23,137 nt of DNA from RGIG8775 sp045121195 (GTDB lineage Bacteria > Bacillota > Clostridia > Oscillospirales > CAG-272), in NCBI GenBank assembly GCA_045121195.1, contig JBGVFO010000193.1, positions 1 to 23,137 on the forward strand, written 5' to 3'. The notes below the pieces were generated by a model, which saw only the letters and a program-made list of their open reading frames with translations, ran no database searches and was not told the DNA's origin. Below, in pieces: positions 17,330 through 22,818 of the stretch. The position numbers were made by a program, and so were the translations under genes. The number at the start of each line of letters is the position of its first letter. Position 1 is the first letter of the stretch.

Positions 17330-18049
17330 TTACCTTCGCTTGTCGATTGCGGAGGCGATGGGATAAAATACGGGAATGGAGATAAAGAGGATCCACCAAG
17401 GATGCCATAGATCCCATGCCATTCCCATCAACAGGTAAACGAATGCCACGAAAACGGGATAGCAGAAGGAGGTCAGACGCTTTTTGCGGAAGCAGTCGAT
17501 GATCGAGTAGTATACGGGAACGGTTACGTATAACGTCCAACCGATCTCCCAGCCGTCGGCAAGAAAGCCCCAAAGAAGATAGGCAATCGTGACGAGGATC
17601 GGGTAGGGAAGCTCGTACCAGAGTCGGAAACGCTTTTTGGATTCTATCACCGTAGGATCGTCATCGTCCTCGTCGTCGTCATCATCCTCATTGTCCTCCA
17701 AGTCAATATCGACGTCGTCATCGTCGTCGTGAATGTTGATCTTGATGCCGTTTCCGATTTTTACCTTGACCTTGCTTTCATTCGCCTTCGCTTCGTCGGA
17801 GGTATCGGACCCGTTGGAAGCGTCAGAAGCGGCAGACGCGTTATCCGTTCCGTATACCAAAAAGTCCAGGGACACGTCGAACAGCTTGGAGAGCGCGATG
17901 AGGTTTTCAATATCGGGATATGCCTCGCCCCGTTCCCACTTTGAGATGGCTTGGCGGGATACGTTGATCCGCTCCGCAAGATCCTCTTGGGAAAGATTTG
18001 CTTGTTTTCGAAGGTCGCAAAGTGTGCGACTAAAATTGTCAGGTAACAT
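17330..18049 (-). CDS. XRE-family transcriptional regulator with acidic linker and membrane tail
   Basis: 239 residues. An N-terminal helix-turn-helix (about residues 8-65, with LSQEDLAERINVSRQ then SKWERG) is typical of the Xre/HTH_3 family. A linker of ~70 residues follows, first Ser/Ala/Asp rich, then strongly acidic (long Asp/Glu runs near residues 103-132). The last ~100 residues contain about four hydrophobic helices, so the DNA-binding domain is probably tethered to the membrane. HTH proteins with such a tail are common in Firmicutes and often sense envelope stress; the signal here is unknown. AAAGGAGG precedes the ATG, and a consensus promoter lies upstream. Confidence 0.88.
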   Translation of the reverse strand: MLPDNFSRTLCDLRKQANLSQEDLAERINVSRQAISKWERGEAYPDIENLIALSKLFDVSLDFLVYGTDNASAASDASNGSDTSDEAKANESKVKVKIGNGIKINIHDDDDDVDIDLEDNEDDDDDEDDDDPTVIESKKRFRLWYELPYPILVTIAYLLWGFLADGWEIGWTLYVTVPVYYSIIDCFRKKRLTSFCYPVFVAFVYLLMGMAWDLWHPWWILFISIPVFYPIASAIDKRR

Positions 18050-18074
18050 AGAACCGTACCTCCTTTACGTGTTC

Positions 18075-18103
18075 ATTATAGCATAGAGTCGGAAAATTGG
18101 CAA
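18075..18103 (-). promoter_or_regulatory. Sigma-A promoter for the XRE regulator
   Basis: Minus strand: TTGCCA (18098-18103), 17-bp spacer, perfect TATAAT (18075-18080). It sits inside the 3' end of the upstream gene, whose TAA stop is part of the -10 box. Confidence 0.8.
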
Positions 18104-18858
18104 GCGATTTGACTTGACAACGCCGCAACTGTAGGTTGCGAGGGAGAAAATGAAAGGAAAAAGATGCTTCCCACGTCAAAAAGATGGGCGCCGTGGAGCG
18201 GGAGGACGTCAAAGCCGTGACCCTCGCAGAAGGCAAGAAAGGCGGCACCGTCTTGATGAGAGGAAGGGTTGCCGCAGAAGAAGATTCGCTTGTCGCAAAC
18301 ACCGCACGCGCCGCCGAGAAAGCCGTACTCGTAACCGGGTAGGGAAACGCTGCCAGCGGAAACGAGAAGGGTGTCGATGCCAAGCCCCCGCGCGGCTTTT
18401 TCTATGGAGGGATCGGCGGTGATGATGGCGCTGTCGCCGAGGGGGACGGTGGAGCATTTCGCGTAGCCTTGCTTCACAAAAATCGGCTCGTAACCGAGAG
18501 TGGTTGCATAGTCAAGGATCGCGGCGGGTATTTTATCGGTTCGCCCAATCAGATACTTCCCGACGGTAAACAAGTTGAGCGCAATATCATTCGGATATTC
18601 TGCGGAAATTTGTGTATCAACTGCGCAAAGCGTGCGTCCCGATCCCGTTGCGATGCGGTCGACGGTGGCGGCCGCTTCTTCGTAATATTCACGGTGAACG
18701 AACAGTCGATCACCGAGGGGGAGCAGAAGCATATCGGGATGGGAGGCGACGGGGGGCGCAAGGCGCGAAAACGGGGGGAGAGGGATCACCGAGAAGCCAA
18801 GCTCCTTCAGGCGGTCCTGCGCTTCCTTCGGCATACGGCAATCAATGATAGCAAGCAT
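18076..18858 (-). CDS. DUF6873-like protein of unknown function
   Basis: 260 residues, cytoplasmic, no signal peptide. It resembles the clostridial DUF6873 family, which is described as having the fold of guanidino-group-modifying enzymes. Family-like segments are the MLAIIDCRMP opening, NDIALNLFTVGKYLIG, FVKQGYAKCSTVPL and YGFLGGACGVC. The conserved Asp, His and Cys residues would be compatible with an amidinotransferase/hydrolase-like site, but catalysis is unproven. The SD AGGAG precedes the ATG at 18858. It lies downstream of rpmB, separated by a terminator, and no own promoter was recognised. Confidence 0.8.
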   Translation of the reverse strand: MLAIIDCRMPKEAQDRLKELGFSVIPLPPFSRLAPPVASHPDMLLLPLGDRLFVHREYYEEAAATVDRIATGSGRTLCAVDTQISAEYPNDIALNLFTVGKYLIGRTDKIPAAILDYATTLGYEPIFVKQGYAKCSTVPLGDSAIITADPSIEKAARGLGIDTLLVSAGSVSLPGYEYGFLGGACGVCDKRIFFCGNPSSHQDGAAFLAFCEGHGFDVLPLHGAHLFDVGSIFFLSFSPSQPTVAALSSQIACQFSDSML

Positions 18859-18869
18859 AGAATTCTCCT

Positions 18870-18905
18870 AAAAAATAAAGCCGGCAGATCGTGACGACTG
18901 CCGGA
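18870..18905 (-). terminator. Rho-independent terminator of rpmB
   Basis: Minus strand: CCGGCAG, 10-nt loop, CTGCCGG, then CTTTATTTTTT. It lies 18 bp after the rpmB stop. Confidence 0.87.
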
Positions 18906-18922
18906 ATCTTTATATTGCACAA

Positions 18923-19108
18923 TTATGCGCGGTTGATCTTGCCCGAGCGAAGGCAACGGGAACAAACAGCAACGGTGGTGGGAGTACCATCAACGATTGC
19001 CTTAACCTTGCGAATATTGGGCTTCCAACTTCTGTTGGTCTTACGGTTGGAGTGGGAAACGTTCTGTCCGAAAACAACGCCCTTTCCACAAACACTGCAC
19101 TTTGCCAT
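18923..19108 (-). CDS. rpmB: 50S ribosomal protein L28
   Basis: 61 residues, typical for the Firmicutes form. It starts MAKCSVCGKG and has a second pair near the end (VCSRC), so C4, C7, C49 and C52 form the four-cysteine zinc-binding version of L28. The HSNRKTNRSWKPN segment is the family core. SD AGGAGG precedes the ATG. It is monocistronic, with its own promoter and terminator, as usual for this gene. Confidence 0.97.
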   Translation of the reverse strand: MAKCSVCGKGVVFGQNVSHSNRKTNRSWKPNIRKVKAIVDGTPTTVAVCSRCLRSGKINRA

Positions 19109-19172
19109 TTTGACACCTCCTGTATGCGGTTTTCACGCATTGATGCGAGTAATTCATTACATAACAGGATAC

Positions 19173-19201
19173 ATTATATCACAACAGTTTTGAAAATGCA
19201 A
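19173..19201 (-). promoter_or_regulatory. Sigma-A promoter for rpmB
   Basis: Minus strand: TTGCAT (19196-19201), 17-bp spacer, perfect TATAAT (19173-19178), about 65 bp before the rpmB ATG. It lies between eno and rpmB; no strong eno terminator is visible here, only AT-rich weak stems. Confidence 0.8.
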
Positions 19202-19230
19202 GGGTTTTTTGAAAAAAATTTCATTCTTTT

Positions 19231-20541
19231 TTAGGTTTTGCAGCAAACCTCTGCTTTTTTGCCTGTATCCTGGGGATTCGTGCCGTAAATTGCCCCAGAA
19301 TTGAGGGAGGATTCGATGCGAAGCAGACGGTTATACTTGGCAACGCGCTCGCTTCGGCAGGGGGCGCCTGCTTTGATAAAGGGGGCGTTCATGCCTACGG
19401 CAATGTCGGCAAGGGTGGAGTCCTCGGTTTCTCCCGAGCGGTGAGAAAGAATAAAGCCGTATCCCGCGTCCTTGGCGGTGCGAATGACTCGCATGGTTTC
19501 GCTGAGAGTGCCGATCTGATTGGGCTTGATGAGAATGGAGTTGGCAATGTCCTCACGGATGCCCTTGCGGAGCCGCTTGTCGTTGGTGACGAACAGATCG
19601 TCGCCCACAAGCGATACCCGACTGCCGAGGCGCGCCGTCATTTTTTTCCACGCGTCGAAATCTTCTTCACCAAGACCGTCCTCAATGGATACGATGGGAT
19701 AACGGTTGATATAGTGCTCATAGGTGTCGATCAGCTGATCGGCGGTATGCGTTTCGTTCCGCTTCATCATTTGATAGGTGCCGTCCTCCCGATACCACGC
19801 GCTTGCCGCCACGTCAAGGGCGATCTTGACCTGATCGGTGGTGTAGCCCGCCTGCTCGATGGCGCGGCAGATAAGAGAAAGGGCCTCCTCGTCCGATTCC
19901 AGATCGGGGGCGTATCCCCCCTCGTCGCCAACCGTGGCGACTCGCTTCATTCCCTTGAGAAGGTTGCCGAGATTGTGATAGATCTCGCTTCCCATCCGTA
20001 AGCCGTCGGAGAAGCTTTCGGCGCCCACGGGAAGGATCATAAATTCCTGGATCTCCACGTTGTTGGCGGCGTGAGCGCCGCCGTTGAGAATGTTCATCAT
20101 GGGAACGGGGACCCGACAGGCGTCGATGCCGCCAAGATAGCGGTATAGGGGCAGCTCGTAGTAGTTTGCCGCGGCGCGGGCGTTGGCAAGGGACACGGCA
20201 AGAATGGCGTTGGCGCCGAGTCTTGATTTGTTCTCGGTGCCGTCAAGCTCACAGAGAATACGGTCAAGCTCGTGCTGCTCGGCGGCGCTGACACCCGCAA
20301 TGGCGGGGGATATGACCTTGCATACGTTGTAGACCGCCTTCATGACCCCCTTGCCGTGATAGCAAGCGGGATCGGCATCTCGCTTTTCGTGGGCTTCAAA
20401 TTTGCCCGTGGACGCCCCCGAGGGAACGCTTGCCACGCCCACCGTTCCGTCGTGAAGAAACACGGTTGCCTCCACCGTGGGATTTCCGCGGGAATCAAGG
20501 ATCTCTCTGGCACAGCACTTTATAATTTGAGGTTTGCTCAT
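19231..20541 (-). CDS. eno: Enolase (phosphopyruvate hydratase)
   Basis: Converts 2-phosphoglycerate to phosphoenolpyruvate in glycolysis. 436 residues, normal length. Visible landmarks: ILDSRGNPTVEA at the N-terminus, the mobile loop PSGASTG, the catalytic region with GDEGGYAPDL, SIEDGL and LVGDDLFVTN (metal-binding Asp/Glu), IKPNQIGTL with the catalytic lysine, and SHRSGETED. The ending RSERVAKYNRLLRIE is typical. AAAGGA lies nine bases before the ATG. Unusually, the nearest good promoter is ~255 bp upstream, giving a long structured leader that carries one copy of the duplicated RNA motif. Confidence 0.97.
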   Translation of the reverse strand: MSKPQIIKCCAREILDSRGNPTVEATVFLHDGTVGVASVPSGASTGKFEAHEKRDADPACYHGKGVMKAVYNVCKVISPAIAGVSAAEQHELDRILCELDGTENKSRLGANAILAVSLANARAAANYYELPLYRYLGGIDACRVPVPMMNILNGGAHAANNVEIQEFMILPVGAESFSDGLRMGSEIYHNLGNLLKGMKRVATVGDEGGYAPDLESDEEALSLICRAIEQAGYTTDQVKIALDVAASAWYREDGTYQMMKRNETHTADQLIDTYEHYINRYPIVSIEDGLGEEDFDAWKKMTARLGSRVSLVGDDLFVTNDKRLRKGIREDIANSILIKPNQIGTLSETMRVIRTAKDAGYGFILSHRSGETEDSTLADIAVGMNAPFIKAGAPCRSERVAKYNRLLRIESSLNSGAIYGTNPQDTGKKAEVCCKT

Positions 20542-20790
20542 AGCATTGCTTCCTTTCTTTTACTCTACCGTTATTATTGGCAAAAGGAGAAGAAATATTC
20601 CGTGCAAACGGAGAAAGCCCCTCGCAGGGAACCGCGAATGGCGGGACCCCCGCAACGGTTTCCGAAAAGGGACTTTCAAAATTCTGTCAGTGATCGCCCA
20701 ACACGCGAGGTTGAGAAATATAACAGAATGAAACGAAAATATCAAGTTGGATCAGGTCGTATAGTGGCCGTCACGCATGATATTCCGTTC
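20542..20790 (-). promoter_or_regulatory. Long structured 5' leader of eno
   Basis: About 250 nt between the presumed transcription start (~20790) and the eno ATG, with no protein gene. Reading the minus strand, the leader holds a 7-bp stem ATTCTGT/ACAGAAT (20723-20729 with 20681-20687), then the conserved motif at 20613-20677, then a small TCCG/CGGA hairpin followed by pyrimidine-rich sequence, and the eno SD. The length and ordered stems suggest control of eno expression, but no known riboswitch class was recognised. Confidence 0.5.
20613..20677 (-). ncRNA. Conserved RNA motif, copy 1 (in the eno leader)
   Basis: As minus-strand RNA: outer stem GAAAGTCCCT/AGGGGCTTTC (10 bp, one G-U), middle stem GGAA-CCG/CGG-TTCC with a bulged A, inner hairpin GCGGG-GGT-CCCGC, and an unpaired CATTCG on its 3' side. 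The 28-nt core at 20631-20658 is identical to copy 2. The outer stem pairs fully only on the minus strand, where the plus strand has a C-A mismatch. That supports an RNA read in the direction of eno. Confidence 0.55.
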
Positions 20791-20796
20791 ATTAAC

Positions 20797-20824
20797 AGTA
20801 TATCATAAACTGCCGAAATGTCAA
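20797..20824 (-). promoter_or_regulatory. Sigma-A promoter for eno (promoter D)
   Basis: Minus strand: TTGACA (20819-20824), 16-bp spacer, TATACT (20797-20802). A second TTGACA at 20831-20836 has no matching -10 box. It is the closest good promoter upstream of eno. Confidence 0.75.
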
Positions 20825-20839
20825 TAGAAATGTCAATAT

Positions 20840-20917
20840 AAAAAGAAAGCAAACAATCTTTTGCAAGGAACAGGGCACCAATTGCCCAAGCTGCTTGCAA
20901 GCAGACTGTCTGCCTCT
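20840..20917 (-). ncRNA. Candidate small RNA C (~78 nt)
   Basis: It is bounded by a consensus promoter (20924-20952) and a terminator-like end: GCAAA/TTTGC (20849-20853 with 20860-20864) then TTTCTTTTT on the minus strand. Inside are GGGCA-ATTGG-TGCCC (20873-20887), the perfect palindrome CTGCTTGCAAGCAG (20891-20904) and an overlapping GCAGA/TCTGC stem (20901-20913) that cannot form at the same time. No reading frame is evident. It may instead be part of the eno leader if the terminator is leaky. Confidence 0.45.
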
Positions 20918-20923
20918 GGTTAT

Positions 20924-20952
20924 ATTATACGCCATATTGAAGCAAATGTCAA
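20924..20952 (-). promoter_or_regulatory. Consensus sigma-A promoter C
   Basis: Minus strand: perfect TTGACA (20947-20952), 17-bp spacer, perfect TATAAT (20924-20929). This is the strongest-looking promoter in the window, yet no protein gene follows within 380 bp. Confidence 0.8.
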
Positions 20953-20953
20953 T

Positions 20954-21042
20954 AGGAAAATATATAGCTCCCACATCGGCCAGGACGCTCATACAAGGCA
21001 AAGTGCCTGTAAACATTTCCCGAAGGCGAAGTGGAAGCCACG
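20954..21042 (-). ncRNA. Candidate small RNA B (~89 nt)
   Basis: Starts just after promoter B. Its two ends pair: GGCTTCCAC (21031-21039) with GTGGGAGCT (20966-20974), 9 bp with two G-U. It encloses AGGCA-CTT-TGCCT. The 3' stem is followed by TATATATTTTCC, a weak U-tract, so termination is uncertain and it may continue into promoter C. No reading frame seen. Confidence 0.35.
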
Positions 21043-21048
21043 GTAATT

Positions 21049-21077
21049 AGTATACACAGATACGGTCAGAATGTCAA
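21049..21077 (-). promoter_or_regulatory. Sigma-A promoter B
   Basis: Minus strand: perfect TTGACA (21072-21077), 17-bp spacer, TATACT (21049-21054). It begins 9 bp beyond the terminator of RNA A, as expected for an independent unit. Confidence 0.78.
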
Positions 21078-21085
21078 TAGTTTAA

Positions 21086-21157
21086 ATAAAAAAGAGAGCC
21101 TCGCCCTCAAACTACCATTCGCAGGATCCCTGCAGTAGAATGAAAACAAGGCTCTCT
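21086..21157 (-). terminator. Terminator of RNA A
   Basis: Minus strand: 11-bp stem AGAGAGCCTTG/CGAGGCTCTCT (one G-U), internal CATTC/GAATG and GCAGG-GAT-CCTGC pairings, then TTTTTT. The hairpin is unusually long for a terminator. Confidence 0.82.
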
Positions 21158-21218
21158 AAAGCCCAATTTCAAAAACCGCGAATGGCGGGACCCCCGCAAC
21201 GGAATTCGAAATGGCTTT
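21158..21218 (-). ncRNA. Conserved RNA motif, copy 2 (inside RNA A)
   Basis: The core at 21175-21202 is identical over 28 nt to copy 1. The outer stem here is AAAGCC/GGCTTT plus TTTC/GAAA with small bulges, a different sequence that still pairs. The middle stem keeps CCG/CGG with a TT/TT internal loop, and the inner hairpin GCGGG-GGT-CCCGC is unchanged. Identity in the core with pairing preserved in diverged flanks points to a selected RNA structure or a recently spread repeat. Confidence 0.55.
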
Positions 21219-21389
21219 TCGTGGTAGCAAGGGTCAACTGTTGAACATAGAAGACATATCTTCTCCGCAACTCACGCCCGAAGCGTCTTTTGACGGCAAT
21301 ACTACGACTATTTTTCGGTAGCCGAGTTTGATAACGGTGTTCTCTCCCAAATGGAAGGCTTAACCGAGTCGCACTCGACTACTATCCAT

Positions 21390-21418
21390 AGTATATCCGA
21401 CTTTTGCGGATTTGTCAA
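21390..21418 (-). promoter_or_regulatory. Sigma-A promoter A
   Basis: Minus strand: perfect TTGACA (21413-21418), 17-bp spacer, TATACT (21390-21395). It drives RNA A and is divergent from the sleL promoter. Confidence 0.8.
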
Positions 21419-21430
21419 GCACCAACCCAA

Positions 21431-21459
21431 TTCACAAAACAACAGCGATTCCATATACT
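21431..21459 (+). promoter_or_regulatory. Promoter for the sleL-like gene (sigma-A or sigma-K type)
   Basis: TTCACA (21431-21436), 17-bp spacer, TATACT (21454-21459) fits sigma-A. The same bases also fit the Bacillus sigma-K pattern exactly: AC (21434-21435), 16 bp, CATATACT (21452-21459, CATANNNT). A mother-cell sigma factor would make sense for a spore cortex enzyme. Confidence 0.6.
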
Positions 21460-21489
21460 GTATTGAAAACCATACAGAAAGGAATCGCT

Positions 21490-22788
21490 ATGATACTTTA
21501 TACGGTAAAAAACGGAGATTCGATCTATAAGATCGCGCGGGCATACGGAACGACGGCTGACCGAATTATTGCCGATAATGGGCTGACAGATCCGTCGGCG
21601 CTTGCGGTGGGGCAGACGCTGGTCATTCTTCAGCCCTTGGTTTCCTATCGGGTGCGAAGCGGTGACACCGTCTATTCGGTTTCCCGTCAGTTTGGCATCA
21701 GTCTCAATCAGCTCTATCGAAACAATCCGTTCCTTATGGGAGGCGACGCGCTTACGGTAGGACAGTCCCTCAATATCGTTTTGCCTCAGCCCCTTTATGA
21801 CCGTGAGGTGGACGTGAACGGCTACGTGTATCCGAACGTGGATCGTAATATCCTTCGGCAGACCCTGCCGTATCTGACCTACATAACGGTGTTCACCTAC
21901 GGCATAGGCGAAGATGGGATGCTGATCGACGTGGACGATGAGGAGATCATCGAGCTTGCCCGTCAGTACGGCGTCGCGCCCATTATGCAGATCTCGTCCA
22001 TCACCGAGAGGGGAACCTTCTCCTCCGAAACGGCGGCACGGCTCTTCTCGGACGAGGCGCTTCAGGATCGGGTCATCGAGGAGATCGTGACGGTGCTTGA
22101 CGAGAAGCGATACGCGGGCGTGGACGTGGACTTTGAGTACGTAGAGGCGCAGTATGCCGAGGCATACGTCCGCTTCGTGGAAAAACTGCGCGCCCGTCTG
22201 TCGCCCCTCGGCTACGAGGTCTTCGTGGCGTTGGCACCCAAATACAACGCCGAGCAGGAGGGACTTCTCTACGAGGGACACGATTACGCAGGGCTTGGAA
22301 ACGCCGCTGACGGGGCGTTGATCATGAGTTACGAGTGGGGCTACTCTCTCGGCGAGCCGCAGGCGGTTTCTCCCCTTGATAAGGTGCGGCGCGTGGTGGA
22401 TTACGGCGTCACGGCGATCCCACCCGAAAAGATATTTCTCGGCGTGCCAAACTACGGCTACGATTGGCCCCTTCCGTACGTGGCGGGGCAGACCCGCGCG
22501 CGGTCCCTGTCCAATACCGACGCGGTGGCGCTTGCCAAGGAGCGAAATGCGGAGATCCTGTTTGACGAGGTAGAACAGGCGCCGTATTTCAACTATTTTG
22601 TGCGTGAAAACGGAAGACCCGTGGAGTACGTGGTTTGGTTTGAGGACGCGCGAAGCGTGGCGGCGATGCTGGGGCTTGTAGAGGAGTACGGCTTGCGCGG
22701 CTTTGCGGTCTGGAATCTGATGCGATATTTCCCACAGCTTTTCCTGGTATTGAACGGCACCTTCCGCATTCGCCGTGGATTGGAATAA
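21490..22788 (+). CDS. sleL: LysM-GH18 spore cortex-lytic glycosidase (SleL/YaaH-like)
   Basis: 432 residues. Two N-terminal LysM repeats (about 3-47 and 52-98, with YTVKNGDSIYKIA and YRVRSGDTVYSVS) bind peptidoglycan. A GH18 barrel follows, with catalytic D212-V-D214-F-E216 in the DxxDxDxE motif and the typical MSYEWGY and PNYGYDWPLPY segments. Bacillus SleL/YaaH cleaves muramic-lactam-containing cortex fragments during germination and also lacks a classical signal peptide, as here. The ATG at 21490 has AAAGGA six bases upstream; an earlier in-frame start would include the promoter. Monocistronic, with a strong terminator. Chitinase activity is less likely given the LysM-N-terminal order and sporulation context. 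Confidence 0.92.
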   Translation: MILYTVKNGDSIYKIARAYGTTADRIIADNGLTDPSALAVGQTLVILQPLVSYRVRSGDTVYSVSRQFGISLNQLYRNNPFLMGGDALTVGQSLNIVLPQPLYDREVDVNGYVYPNVDRNILRQTLPYLTYITVFTYGIGEDGMLIDVDDEEIIELARQYGVAPIMQISSITERGTFSSETAARLFSDEALQDRVIEEIVTVLDEKRYAGVDVDFEYVEAQYAEAYVRFVEKLRARLSPLGYEVFVALAPKYNAEQEGLLYEGHDYAGLGNAADGALIMSYEWGYSLGEPQAVSPLDKVRRVVDYGVTAIPPEKIFLGVPNYGYDWPLPYVAGQTRARSLSNTDAVALAKERNAEILFDEVEQAPYFNYFVRENGRPVEYVVWFEDARSVAAMLGLVEEYGLRGFAVWNLMRYFPQLFLVLNGTFRIRRGLE

Positions 22789-22790
22789 GA

Positions 22791-22818
22791 AAAAGCCGAA
22801 GGTTTTCCTTCGGCTTTT
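22791..22818 (+). terminator. Rho-independent terminator of the sleL-like gene
   Basis: Perfect 12-bp stem AAAAGCCGAAGG/CCTTCGGCTTTT with a TTTT loop, starting two bases after the stop codon. Confidence 0.9.

Larger units (their letters stand above)
21086..21384 (-). ncRNA. Candidate structured non-coding RNA A (~295 nt)
   Basis: A free-standing unit with its own promoter (21390-21418) and strong terminator (21086-21157). The 5' part (21219-21384) folds into local hairpins, for example AGTCG/CGACT, CGGT...CTTCC/GGGAG...ACCG, ACGC-TTCGG-GCGT and AGAAGA-TATG-TCTTCT. The conserved motif (copy 2) comes next, and its outer stem abuts the terminator stem. GCTACC occurs twice. No SD-led reading frame is visible. 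It does not match 6S, tmRNA, RNase P, SRP RNA or T-box features I know. Confidence 0.55.

Noticed and set aside
17655..17730. Repeated GTCGTC/ATCGTC triplets as a microsatellite
   Set aside because: They encode the Asp/Glu-rich linker of the XRE regulator and keep its reading frame.
20624..20660. T-box-like ACCGCG on the plus strand in both motif copies
   Set aside because: The full T-box sequence (GGTGGNACCGCG), specifier stem and a suitable downstream gene are missing; stems pair better on the minus strand.
20818..21079. Recurring TGTCAATA strings as a CRISPR or direct-repeat array
   Set aside because: The repeats are only about 8 bp and coincide with the -35 boxes of minus-strand promoters; spacing is irregular.
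21471..21478. Sigma-E-like CATACAGA ahead of the sleL-like gene
   Set aside because: A start from this box would fall after the SD, leaving the message without a ribosome-binding site.
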